A stretch of 64,000 nt of DNA from Streptococcaceae bacterium (GTDB lineage: Bacteria > Bacillota > Bacilli > Lactobacillales > Streptococcaceae). Both the position numbers and the translations under genes were made by a program. Of the stretch, positions 1 through 8,701 are shown piece after piece. Position 1 is the stretch's first letter. Each line of letters starts with the position of its first letter. The stretch lies in NCBI GenBank assembly GCA_031285775.1, contig JAITVN010000066.1, positions 1-64,000 of the forward strand. The letters run 5' to 3'. The notes under the pieces are model-generated. The model was not told the origin of the DNA and did not search any database. It saw only the letters and a program-made list of their open reading frames with translations.

Positions 1-607
<607 letters not shown>

Positions 608-639
608 TTTTCCTCGTTTCTATTCATTTTTAAGTGTCT

Positions 640-786
640 ACTATAAAACAAAACCGCACACAAACACCCTATTTTACAAGGGCGCTCACGCGCGGTTCCA
701 CCTTAATTTATAACTTTTGTTAATTTTTACTTTAAACGCACCATTTTCATGTCTTGGCTTTCACTCTCCCAAGTCGCTTGTCTATA
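640..786 (-). promoter_or_regulatory. T-box riboswitch leader of glyQ
   Basis: Read on the minus strand, 704-691 is AAGGTGGAACCGCG, the conserved T-box motif that pairs with the 3' end of uncharged tRNA. An AAGG/CCTT antiterminator helix (704 to about 678) competes with an AACCGC...GCGGTT hairpin followed by TTGTTTT, ending near 645, which acts as the terminator. The part 5' of the T-box is only about 83 nt if transcription starts near 787, which is short for a glycyl leader, and I could not identify a convincing GGC specifier loop. Confidence 0.88.
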
Positions 787-793
787 ACACTAT

Positions 794-822
794 TTTACCC
801 CAAAATATTGAAACTGTCAAAT
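794..822 (-). promoter_or_regulatory. Sigma-A promoter of glyQ
   Basis: On the minus strand the -35 TTGACA (822-817) and the -10 TAAAAT (799-794) are separated by exactly 17 nt. Transcription would start near 787 and enter the T-box leader. Confidence 0.85.
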
Positions 823-931
823 TTCTAAAAAAGTTCATAATAATTTCCCTCTCTTCCAGAAAATTTTAAGCGACAATTTTCAGTGTTTTATGTTAAAATG
901 TAATGTGAGAATCTTTGAATTGGAGAATGCT

Positions 932-1462
932 ATGAAGACACCTAAAGAAGGGGACTTCGTCACGATTCAAAGCTATAAACATGATGGGAGTCTGCACCGT
1001 ATCTGGCGCGACACCATGCTGCTCAAGATAAATGAAAATTCTCTGATTGGAGTGAACGACCATACACTGGTGACAGAATCTGACAATCGCCGCTGGGTGA
1101 CACGTGAGCCTGCCATCGTGTACTTCCACAAAAAATTTTGGTTTAACATTATAGCAATGATTCGTGAGGAGGGCGTGAGTTACTACTGCAATCTCGCAAG
1201 TCCCTACGTACTTGACGCTGAAGCTTTGAAATACATTGATTACGATCTTGATGTCAAAGTCTTCGCTAGCGGTGACAAGAAATTGCTCGATGTCGAAGAA
1301 TACGAGCGTCATCGGAAACAAATGGATTATCCTGAAGACATAGATTTCATTCTGCGTGAGAATGTCAAAATTCTCAACAGTTGGATCACTAAGGGCTATG
1401 GACCATTTTCTCCCGAATATATCGACATTTGGTACAAACGTTACCTGCAGTTGAAAAAATAA
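932..1462 (+). CDS. ntdP: Nucleoside tri-/diphosphate phosphatase, DUF402 (YgaC/UPF0374) family
   Basis: This 176-residue protein begins [20 protein letters not shown]. It contains RIWRDTMLL, a WFN(I)[18 protein letters not shown] core and [16 protein letters not shown]. These are typical of the DUF402 family, whose Bacillus and Staphylococcus members hydrolyse nucleoside tri- and diphosphates with a divalent metal bound by conserved Asp residues. An in-frame codon at 890 exists, but the ATG at 932 has a GGAG site 6 nt upstream and matches the family N-terminus. A -10 TAAAAT at 894-899 with a weak -35 (gcgaca, 870-875) would drive it, back-to-back with the glyQ promoter. It reads alone and ends at a terminator hairpin. 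The function is from family knowledge; the fit to the family is strong. Confidence 0.88.
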   Translation: MKTPKEGDFVTIQSYKHDGSLHRIWRDTMLLKINENSLIGVNDHTLVTESDNRRWVTREPAIVYFHKKFWFNIIAMIREEGVSYYCNLASPYVLDAEALKYIDYDLDVKVFASGDKKLLDVEEYERHRKQMDYPEDIDFILRENVKILNSWITKGYGPFSPEYIDIWYKRYLQLKK

Positions 1463-1485
1463 AAAACCGTTTTTTGCGGTTTTTT
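1461..1485 (+). terminator. Rho-independent terminator after ntdP
   Basis: AAAAACCG and CGGTTTTT form an 8-bp stem around a short T/G loop, with T residues continuing after it. It overlaps the stop codon of the upstream gene. Confidence 0.8.
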
Positions 1486-1540
1486 ATTTGGCCTCTTTCC
1501 CAAAATAGGAACAGAATGCCGTGCGAATTCAGCTCCAGCT

Positions 1541-2011
1541 CTATTTTATGTTTTTAATCATCAGCAGGCAGGGGTTGTTTTCATCCCACATTTCTGTCAA
1601 TGTAATCAGTTCTTCAAAGCCCATTTTCTTGTAAAACAATCTTGTTTTGGCGTAATTTTTATCAGGGCTTGTGTCGCTAATTGTTTTTACAAGCATGTAT
1701 TCACAACAATTATCTACCATGTATTCTTCCAGTCGTTGATACAATAATCTTCCGATTCCTTTTCGATGATATTTCGAATCAATGCCGCAAACATAGATCT
1801 CACCCGTTCTATTGTAATGGATGACAGCAGAAAAGAATCCAATACAATGATCATTTTCAAAGGCAGCCCAAAATGGGTATTTATGTACATTGTCCACATA
1901 ATCCTGTAAACTCTCTTCTATTCCAAACCACGCAGGCAGTTTCCGCAGAATATCACTGGTATATTCCGCTTTTCTCTCGCCTTCCTCTATCTCAACAATT
2001 CTATATTCCAT
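1541..2011 (-). CDS. GNAT-family N-acetyltransferase
   Basis: This 156-residue protein shows GNAT motif A, IYVCGIDSKYHRKGIGRLLYQRLEEY (residues about 72-97), with the R/Q-x-x-G-x-G/A acetyl-CoA pyrophosphate loop as RKGIG. A C-terminal RLFYKKMGFEEL matches motif B. An N-terminal EIEEGERKAEYTSDILRKLPAWFGIEESL resembles GNATs of unknown substrate seen in Firmicutes. The acceptor substrate cannot be read from the sequence. The gene stands alone between the MapZ-like genes and ntdP; no clear promoter of its own was found. Confidence 0.8.
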   Translation of the reverse strand: MEYRIVEIEEGERKAEYTSDILRKLPAWFGIEESLQDYVDNVHKYPFWAAFENDHCIGFFSAVIHYNRTGEIYVCGIDSKYHRKGIGRLLYQRLEEYMVDNCCEYMLVKTISDTSPDKNYAKTRLFYKKMGFEELITLTEMWDENNPCLLMIKNIK

Positions 2012-2055
2012 TTTTCTATGTTTCCGTATGACTTTCTAGCTGATTTAAGCATTTC

Positions 2056-2082
2056 TAAAAAATAAGCTCAAAGAGCTTATTC
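2056..2082 (-). terminator. Terminator after the MapZ gene
   Basis: On the minus strand AATAAGCTC/GAGCTTATT makes a 9-10 bp stem followed by a T run. It lies directly after the stop of the 2086-3924 gene. Confidence 0.8.
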
Positions 2083-2085
2083 AAA

Positions 2086-3924
2086 TTAAAATGTTGCTGG
2101 AAGATTCGGATATTTTCCGCCAGTACCAGCCCAGAAACCTGTTTTACAGTTTATACTAAAGAGATAACTGCCATCAGGTCGATAAATATTGTACCAGCCC
2201 TCTCCTGCCGTATCAATAGCCACAGGTAAAAGGATGTAATTATTTCCAGAAATATAACCGCGGCTCTGCATCGTGCTGATCGTTAAATCGAGCACGCCTG
2301 AGGACCACTGGAAAGCTGCAGCATTTGGATCTACAGATTGAATCGGGACACGTGAACCTGAGTTATTTGGAGCTGCACCTGTAGGATTTTGTGAATAAAC
2401 ACTTCCTGCAGCTGTTGTATTGTCTGTATAGTTGTTCGAATTACTTGCTGTGCCGTCATTTGGAACTGTTTCAGAATTGCCGGTCTCTGGTGCCGTTGTG
2501 GTCGAATTTGAGCCTGCCACAGAAGATGGCGACTCTGCAGCATTATCTGCAGCGGACTGAGCTGCAGATCGAGCGGACTGAGCCGCAGATTGAGCAGACG
2601 AAGCGGCAGAACTTGCATTAGATTGATCCGTTTGTTGAGTTTTCGCTAAATTAATGGCTTTTTGCAATAAATCATTCAGCGTCGTGTTTTTCGATGAGAC
2701 ACTTGGGATATTTGCTGTTTTATTCACCGATACAGAAGAATCTAAGTTTCCGTCAACAATCACGGGTTTGTCAAAGAGTGAATTGACTGATTTTACCGCA
2801 GCGATATCGCTCGCCAAATTGTTGTACTGCGTCTGTAAAGCAGTGAATTTACTATTGGATGTAGGAATCGCATTCAAATCTTTCCCCAAATCAGACAACT
2901 TGTCAAAGTTCGCATTTTTCAAAGCCTTATGACTGCTGTCAGTGAAGAAAGCAGCGTAATCTTTGTTAAAAGCAGAGATTTTGTCAGCAGCCTTATTCGC
3001 TTCTGCTCGGTTGGCAGCCTGATTATTATTATAAATCTGAACGCCTGCATATGAGGCGATTCCGAGTACGGCAATCGCGGCCAATCCAATGATCAGGAAC
3101 TTTTTCCTAGACTTCTTTTCGTCACTCAAATCGTCTGCAGGCTCAGCATCTTCTTCCTCTGGAAGCGGCTGGCTCTGATTTCGAAATAAACTGCTGGCTT
3201 CAGCAAATCTCTCTGAGCGTTTCAAAGCTGAACTCGACCTGACTTCCTTTGCTGAAGGTATTTCGGATTCTGCCTCATCATCAACTGCAACAGAGTCAAA
3301 CTTCTTCTCCTCAGCCAAATTAGACGCATAGATTTCAGACAAGGTCGGCGCTGGAAAGATGGTCGTGTCGATGAGTTCACCTTCCTGAGCCGCGTTTTCT
3401 TCTATGATAGCAGCTGAATCACTCTCCTTCGCAGCTAAGACTGAATCAAGTTCTCCAGAGTTCAGAATAATCCCATCCTCTGAAAAACTCTCCTCAATAT
3501 TTTCATCAACGCTCTCTGATGAAGCAATGACTGCGCTTTTTTCTTCTACTGGCTCCGCAGACTCGTTGCCAAGTGCATTCTTGGCATTTTCGACTTCCTC
3601 ACGGTGCTTGCGAACGTATCTGTCAAGCGGACTTTCAGCAGATAAATTTTCATCCTCTAAAATCTGAGCCTCGACTTGAACTTCTTCAACTGTCAATTCT
3701 GAGGGAATATTGGCAAAATCAAGCGTCTGCTCGTGAAAAATCTGGCTTAAGCCGCTGTCTGACTTATCCATTTCATTTTCTGACGTGTCCAAATCTTCAG
3801 TCTTTTTTGACGCAGTCAAAGGCTTGTTTCCATTAATCGCTTCTGACGCGCTGCTTGAAGCCTCCGAAATCTCAGAACTTTTTTGACTGCTGCTTTCTGT
3901 CACATCGTTTTTTTTCTTTACCAT
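2086..3924 (-). CDS. mapZ: MapZ-like mid-cell anchor of FtsZ
   Basis: This 612-residue single-pass membrane protein has a long acidic, Ser/Glu-rich cytoplasmic region (1-~275). A basic stretch and one transmembrane helix follow (KKFLIIGLAAIAVLGIASYAG, ~277-298). Next come a helical extracellular domain (~300-435), a low-complexity Ser/Ala/Gln/Asn/Thr linker (~435-525) and a compact C-terminal domain (~528-612, with FQWSSGVLDLTISTM and GEGWYNIYRPDGSYLFSINCKTG). This layout matches MapZ/LocZ of streptococci and lactococci, which marks the division site and positions FtsZ. The neighbourhood (rlmL, rnpB, gpsB upstream) agrees with the pneumococcal locus. The terminal domain is shared with the upstream gene at 3955-5010. 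The symbol is inferred from architecture and synteny. Confidence 0.82.
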   Translation of the reverse strand: MVKKKNDVTESSSQKSSEISEASSSASEAINGNKPLTASKKTEDLDTSENEMDKSDSGLSQIFHEQTLDFANIPSELTVEEVQVEAQILEDENLSAESPLDRYVRKHREEVENAKNALGNESAEPVEEKSAVIASSESVDENIEESFSEDGIILNSGELDSVLAAKESDSAAIIEENAAQEGELIDTTIFPAPTLSEIYASNLAEEKKFDSVAVDDEAESEIPSAKEVRSSSALKRSERFAEASSLFRNQSQPLPEEEDAEPADDLSDEKKSRKKFLIIGLAAIAVLGIASYAGVQIYNNNQAANRAEANKAADKISAFNKDYAAFFTDSSHKALKNANFDKLSDLGKDLNAIPTSNSKFTALQTQYNNLASDIAAVKSVNSLFDKPVIVDGNLDSSVSVNKTANIPSVSSKNTTLNDLLQKAINLAKTQQTDQSNASSAASSAQSAAQSARSAAQSAADNAAESPSSVAGSNSTTTAPETGNSETVPNDGTASNSNNYTDNTTAAGSVYSQNPTGAAPNNSGSRVPIQSVDPNAAAFQWSSGVLDLTISTMQSRGYISGNNYILLPVAIDTAGEGWYNIYRPDGSYLFSINCKTGFWAGTGGKYPNLPATF

Positions 3925-3954
3925 GCCATACTTACCTTACTTAATCTCATAATT

Positions 3955-5010
3955 TTATTGAAGAATGTAGCGCGTTGCCAAGTCAACTGAAAGGATAAAC
4001 TTGCCGCTAGCGTCATAAAGATTTACCCAGCCTTGACCTCCAGAAATTTGAGCGGGGATAAATTTATAACCGTCATCTCCCCAACCAGCTGCCTGAGCTT
4101 GAGCGATGACCTCCGTCTGCAATCCTGCCGGCCAGTTAAATTCTGGCTCATTTCCAGTAATGTTCGGATCAAGAATCACACGACCTGGTTGAACGGATGC
4201 AATGATCTCCGCACGTGTCGGTGTTGACGAAGAGCTTTGAGCGGGAGTAGACGAGCTGCTTTGTGCCGAAGAGGATGAAGATGAAGCCTCACTGCTAATT
4301 GAACTTTGCTTACTCGGGCTCGAAGAAGACGATGATTTTGTGGATGAAGACTTGCTGTCCGATTTCGAGGATAAAGAACTCTCCGAAGGTTTGGAGCCTT
4401 TGCCTCCCTCTTTTTTCTGAAAATAAAGGATAGAAGCAAAGACAATCAGTATAAGGACAAGAATGGTTAAAATCAGCGGAAGCTTATTCTTTTCCTTTAC
4501 TTCAGATTTTTCATGATTTTTCAATGGCGACTCATTTTCAAGAACAGGCGGAACAGGCGGTATGTCGCCAGCGTCGGATGTAAGAGTGTCAGATGAAACT
4601 TCTTCAGGAACTGAGCTTGACGTTTGTTCCGCATCCTCCCTACTGGCATCATCTGACTCACTGTCTGCAGCAGACTCTGACTGCTCAATCACAGACGTAG
4701 ATTCTGAAAGCTCTTCTTTGGAATCACTGGCATCATTGGCATCATTTGAATTATCAGATGTCCTATCTCTGTTTTCTCCAACATCTGCGCTTGAATCAGA
4801 TAAGTTTTCTAGGCCTGCAGCCTTTTTTTCGTGCTCCAGAGATGGTGCTTCTACTACATCGTCTTTTCCATCTTTTCGCCCTTCAATTTCGTTCTTCTGG
4901 CCGTTCAAAATCGCTTGAATGCGCGCCATTTTCTCTTCAAAGGTTTCATTTGCCTCGATACTTGAAGATGATTTCAAGTCCTGGTCTTCATTCTTTGGAT
5001 TATCTGACAT
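3955..5010 (-). CDS. Second MapZ-like single-pass membrane protein
   Basis: This 351-residue protein has an acidic cytoplasmic N-terminus (1-~170, with EKMARIQAILNGQ near residue 30) and one transmembrane helix (NKLPLILTILVLILIVFASIL, ~173-193). A poly-Ser linker (~205-270) follows, then a C-terminal domain (FNWPAGLQTEVIAQAQAAGW, GQGWVNLYDASGKFILSVD). The C-terminal domain aligns by eye with that of the downstream MapZ, including the F-W, GxGW-N-Y and G-F/L-S spacing. The helical extracellular domain 1 of MapZ is missing. It lies 30 nt before mapZ, so the two are probably cotranscribed. It may be a MapZ partner or a wall-sensing paralogue; its role is not known to me. Confidence 0.72.
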   Translation of the reverse strand: MSDNPKNEDQDLKSSSSIEANETFEEKMARIQAILNGQKNEIEGRKDGKDDVVEAPSLEHEKKAAGLENLSDSSADVGENRDRTSDNSNDANDASDSKEELSESTSVIEQSESAADSESDDASREDAEQTSSSVPEEVSSDTLTSDAGDIPPVPPVLENESPLKNHEKSEVKEKNKLPLILTILVLILIVFASILYFQKKEGGKGSKPSESSLSSKSDSKSSSTKSSSSSSPSKQSSISSEASSSSSSAQSSSSTPAQSSSSTPTRAEIIASVQPGRVILDPNITGNEPEFNWPAGLQTEVIAQAQAAGWGDDGYKFIPAQISGGQGWVNLYDASGKFILSVDLATRYILQ

Positions 5011-5047
5011 ATTTCCATTTACTCCTTAAGCTCATTTATTCAAAAAC

Positions 5048-6211
5048 TTAATTCTTTACTCTTTCTCCAAAATATTGATACAAATAACTTTTTAAAGCCC
5101 CATTGTAAAGTTTTCGCTTCTTTGTGGCCTTATTTTCATAGGCGAGCTCAAAATTCTCGTCTGCGGTAATGATGTATTTACTCCAAGTCTTAAGCGGTCT
5201 AAAGGTTTCGCCCATTTCGCGATAAAGCTGACGTACCTTAGCTTCATCGTCAAGACGCTCGCCATAAGGCGGATTGGAAACAATCACACCGTCAAGCGCA
5301 TCCGAACGAAAATCCTGCAAGCGCATTTGCTTATATTGTACCACATTTTCCAGGCCAGCCGCAACTGTGTTATGCCTTGCAATTTCAACCATTTTACCAT
5401 CTATATCTGAACCTTGAATTTGCAAGGGTAAATCACGCTTTTCACTGGCTCTAGCTCTGTCTTTAAGCTCAGACAGATTGACAGAAGTCATGAACCAAGG
5501 CCATTTTTCGAAGGCAAAACTCCGATTTAGGCCAGGCGCGATATTCATGGCAATCATGGCCGCCTCAATACAAAAAGTGCCCGAGCCGCAAGTGGGATCA
5601 ACAAAAGGTCGTAAAGGATTAGCCGGCCAATTTGTCAGCAGAATAATTGCAGCAGCCAGATTCTCCTTTATTGGCGCACCACCATGCTCAGTCCTATAAC
5701 CTCGTTTAAAGAGTGATTCACCAGAAGTATCAAGTAAAACAGTCACCTGATCTTTATGAACAAGCACTTCAATTGAATACTCTGGTCCTTTTTCCATTAA
5801 TGGAAGATTCTCTGGACGGTGATAATACTGCTGCAGCCGCTTTACAATCGCTTTTTTGGTGATGGACTGAATGGTCGGCTCATTGTGAAGCTGCGATTTT
5901 ACAGACTTAGCCTTTGCCACTGGAAAAGTGCTTCCCAAGGGTAAAAATTCCGGCCAGTCCAAGGCGAAAACCTCATTAAAAAGCTCATCAAAAGTTTTGG
6001 CTGTAAATTCTCCAACTACAATTTTCACGCGATCAGCCGTTCGCAGCCAAATATTGGCGAGCGCAATGTCAGATGCCTCACCCTCAAAAAAAACACGCGA
6101 ACGATCATCAATTTTGACTGTCTCTTGATAGCCTAAATTCCTCAACTCTCGTGCGACAATGCTTTCCAGCCCAGCCGAAGCAGTGGCTTGTAATTTAAAT
6201 TTTGTTTTCAT
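5048..6211 (-). CDS. rlmL: THUMP-domain 23S rRNA (guanine-N2) methyltransferase, RlmL/YpsC type
   Basis: The 387-residue protein starts KLQATASAGLESIVARELRNLGY and has a THUMP RNA-binding domain (~1-155). A Rossmann methyltransferase domain follows, with DPTCGSGTFCIEAAMIA (AdoMet motif, ~205-221) and the catalytic SNPPYGERL motif (~310-318). It methylates 23S rRNA guanine (G2445-type) in large-subunit assembly. The length fits the single-domain Firmicute proteins, which lack the RlmK half of E. coli RlmKL. A GAGGT site lies before the ATG. It lies between rnpB and the MapZ-like genes, as in streptococci. Confidence 0.88.
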   Translation of the reverse strand: MKTKFKLQATASAGLESIVARELRNLGYQETVKIDDRSRVFFEGEASDIALANIWLRTADRVKIVVGEFTAKTFDELFNEVFALDWPEFLPLGSTFPVAKAKSVKSQLHNEPTIQSITKKAIVKRLQQYYHRPENLPLMEKGPEYSIEVLVHKDQVTVLLDTSGESLFKRGYRTEHGGAPIKENLAAAIILLTNWPANPLRPFVDPTCGSGTFCIEAAMIAMNIAPGLNRSFAFEKWPWFMTSVNLSELKDRARASEKRDLPLQIQGSDIDGKMVEIARHNTVAAGLENVVQYKQMRLQDFRSDALDGVIVSNPPYGERLDDEAKVRQLYREMGETFRPLKTWSKYIITADENFELAYENKATKKRKLYNGALKSYLYQYFGERVKN

Positions 6212-6442
6212 TATTTACCTCAATCAACTCTTGATTCGTAGGATCACTGATCATTTTTAAAGCAAGAATTTCAGTGAAAGCTAAGCTCTGCTGACGTCTT
6301 GAAGCTTATCAAGCAGACGACGCACAGTTTGTGCCAATTATCTTCCATTGTTACAAAGCAGTTTTCGTCCAGGAACCCTGTCAAATAAGTCCTAAGCAGC
6401 CATAAAGACGCCTCATTGTCGCATCCTCTCTAAAGAATTCAT

Positions 6443-6467
6443 AAAAAGCTGAGGCATAAGCCCCAGC
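6443..6467 (-). terminator. Terminator after rnpB
   Basis: On the minus strand GCTGGGGC-TTAT-GCCTCAGC with one G-T pair is followed by TTTTTAT. It sits 10 nt beyond the 3' end of RNase P RNA. The rest of the 6212-6442 interval holds no gene that I can support; it should contain the rlmL promoter. Confidence 0.8.
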
Positions 6468-6476
6468 CACGTCAAA

Positions 6477-6887
6477 CAGTTTTCTATAAGCCAAGTTTTG
6501 TCCGCCTGAATCATCAGAGCGGGATAATCATCTGTCTCGTGCAGACTGCACGCTCAGCCGCGCCTTCAATTTCGGCTAGCTGAATGCCCCGACCGTAGTT
6601 TGGGTTGCTCGCTTGAGGGGTTTACCACGTTCCAGCCGTTCCGTTTCCAGAACGATTCGTCTCTATGGCACTTTCAGGCTAATCTGGCATATCTTGACTT
6701 TAAAAATCCAGACTTAGTCCATTTCACCGCCGTTAGGGTTGACGCCCTACGTCCGCTTATTTATTCGCGAACCACAATCACTCCACGCGCTTCAATCATT
6801 TTAAGATGAAGACTTCTCAGCGTGGACGAGCCTGGACTTTCCTCACGTTTACTCTATCAAGAGCAAACGCGCGATTATCCGAAAACT
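6477..6887 (-). ncRNA. rnpB: RNase P RNA component (type B)
   Basis: The minus strand near 6840 contains GAGGAAAGTCC followed by GGCTCG, the universally conserved P4/J3-4 signature of bacterial RNase P RNA. The other end carries ACTTGGCTTATAGAAAACTG, which closes the P1/P4 helices against the GTTTTCGGATAATC 5' end. The length of about 411 nt fits the type B catalytic RNA of low-GC Firmicutes, which matures tRNA 5' ends with RnpA. The ends are approximate. Its position between gpsB and rlmL matches streptococci. Confidence 0.93.
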
Positions 6888-6966
6888 GTGTATTTTATTG
6901 CTATGATTCCAAAAGTGGATGCGTAAATCTATCAGGCCTTAGCTGATAAAGACCCGCATCCATTAT

Positions 6967-7404
6967 TTAATTTTTCAAATCAGTCGTATCGCCAAACTTT
7001 GAATCCGGGCCAAAGACAGCACGCTCCAAACGGTTAATTCGCTTCAGCAGATCGAAGTTTGACGGCTCTTTTATCTGAATTGACGGCTGTGGATGAATCG
7101 CAGCTGCTGGTGCTGGCTGTACTGGTTTTGGCGCCTGCTGAGAGAATGGATCAAATCGCTGCGTCTGATCAAGATCTGCCGTAATCTGAGAAACTGACTT
7201 GCCCACACCTTTTTCCAAATCAGCCACACGGTTCTTCAAGAATTCATTTTCTTCCTGAAGCCGCAGCAGTTCCGCCTGAAAAGTCTCATAGTCAGAAATG
7301 ACGTTATCCAGCATTTCATCGACTTCTTCTTTGTCATAGCCACGCATTTTCGTGGCAAAATCTGTTTCAAATATTTCTTTTGGTGTTAATTTATAGCTTG
7401 CCAT
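6967..7404 (-). CDS. gpsB: Cell division protein GpsB (DivIVA domain)
   Basis: From the ATG at 7404 the protein (145 aa) reads MASYKLTPKEIFETDFATKM then RGYDKEEVDEMLDNVISDYE. This is the membrane-binding DivIVA/GpsB N-terminal domain, and a coiled coil LLRLQEENEFLKNRVADLEK follows. After a Pro/Gln/Ala linker a second helical segment, FDLLKRINRLERAVFG, forms the trimeric C-terminal domain. GpsB links penicillin-binding proteins, MreC and StkP-type kinases to septal and peripheral wall synthesis. Family start and an AGAGGA site at about 7409-7414 favour 7404 over the longer frame to 7461. Confidence 0.92.
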   Translation of the reverse strand: MASYKLTPKEIFETDFATKMRGYDKEEVDEMLDNVISDYETFQAELLRLQEENEFLKNRVADLEKGVGKSVSQITADLDQTQRFDPFSQQAPKPVQPAPAAAIHPQPSIQIKEPSNFDLLKRINRLERAVFGPDSKFGDTTDLKN

Positions 7405-7558
7405 CTTATCCTCTTCTGATGCTTCATTTTCATAATTCTTTCTGCTTAGAAAACCTATCACTAGGGCGCCAATACCACATAAGCCGCTTTCTTTCCAACC
7501 TTTTTAAAAACAGAATCAATGTCAAATTTGACACTGCTTCCTACTCCCTACAAGTTTA

Positions 7559-8575
7559 TCAAATCGTACCGAAAAGTTCAAGTGAGGAAAGTTTTGAAAT
7601 TTGGACATCGAATAACAATTCTTTGTCCGCCCGACCCGTTTTTATCGCAAAATCAAGGTCTATCAAGCCTGACAAGGCGTGTGACAAATATTCCCTTGAG
7701 ATTTTGTTTACAGCCTGTGCAGCTAATTTCACGCGATAAGGATGAATTTTCAGCTGGCTGGTCATCTTTGACTCACTCCAGCTCTTACCCTGCATTATTT
7801 TCACTTGATAATAAAGACGATAAGAATTGGTCAATATGGCCAAAATCTTGATAATATCGTCTCCTCCAATAATCAAATCGGCCACTAGCTCACGCGCCTT
7901 CTGAATCTGCCCTTTGAAAATCATAGTGGTCAAATCAAAAATATTGTCCTGTAAAGATTTAGGTACAACGCGTTCAATATCCTCCTCCGTGATTTCCCGT
8001 CCCCCAGCAAAAGTCTTTAGAATCGCAATGTTCTGCCGCATGATAGAAAAGCTGAAATTGGATTTTTCCGCCAACGTTAAGAGAACTTTCGGCTTCAAAC
8101 CTGATTTATTCATAAAATAGCGCTGCAGTTCTTGAGGCGTCATAGGATTGGCTTCTAATAAGACCCCGGTTTTCTTTAATTTTTTTGTCAGCTTTAATCT
8201 GGAATCAAGCTTGCCGTGGAAAATCAGAATCAGACGCGTTGTGGCAAGCGGCTCGTCCAAATAATGCGCAAAACGTGCCAATTGGCCTTCGTTAAAAACA
8301 GATTTTTTGGCCGTGGTCAGATCCCAAAGATTTTCAAAGATGACCAGGCGCTCATCATCAAAGAAAGGCAGACTTTCCAACTCTTCCAGAGCGGCATCAT
8401 CATCTGCTTCAACCAAGTCAAAATAAGACTGGCTTAAGTTGCTGCTGTCAAATTTGACAAAGTCCAAGATCTGGTCACGAATTTCCGAAACCAGATCGTC
8501 CTGTTCACCTGCAATAATCGTAATTTGCGGCAAAGCAGTTTTTTTCATTCTCTCGAAATCATCAAATATTGTCAT
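7559..8575 (-). CDS. holA: DNA polymerase III delta subunit
   Basis: The 338-residue protein has the HolA architecture: an N-terminal domain with ITIIAGEQDDLVSEIRDQIL, a LESLPFFDDERLVIFENL core, TRLILIFHGKLDSRLKLTK, a central SNFSFSIMRQNIAILKTFAG helical region, and a C-terminal LIDLDFAIKTGRADKELLF collar domain. Delta opens the beta clamp within the clamp-loader complex. It is 150 nt upstream of gpsB on the same strand. There is no sign of disruption. Confidence 0.9.
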   Translation of the reverse strand: MTIFDDFERMKKTALPQITIIAGEQDDLVSEIRDQILDFVKFDSSNLSQSYFDLVEADDDAALEELESLPFFDDERLVIFENLWDLTTAKKSVFNEGQLARFAHYLDEPLATTRLILIFHGKLDSRLKLTKKLKKTGVLLEANPMTPQELQRYFMNKSGLKPKVLLTLAEKSNFSFSIMRQNIAILKTFAGGREITEEDIERVVPKSLQDNIFDLTTMIFKGQIQKARELVADLIIGGDDIIKILAILTNSYRLYYQVKIMQGKSWSESKMTSQLKIHPYRVKLAAQAVNKISREYLSHALSGLIDLDFAIKTGRADKELLFDVQISKLSSLELFGTI

Positions 8576-8701
8576 TTTACCTACCTAAAAAATTGTGCAG
8601 AACTGCCGGAATCAGCCAACTAACCGACGCAGACTTCAGCCTCAGATACATCAATCAAGTGGCCTGAGCTCATTTTAAAATGAACATACTGTGCGCCTTA
8701 T

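Noticed and set aside
2391-4918. Plus-strand frames opposite the two MapZ-like genes
   Set aside because: They are shadows of Ser/Glu-rich coding sequence on the minus strand, with no ribosome sites or recognised domains.
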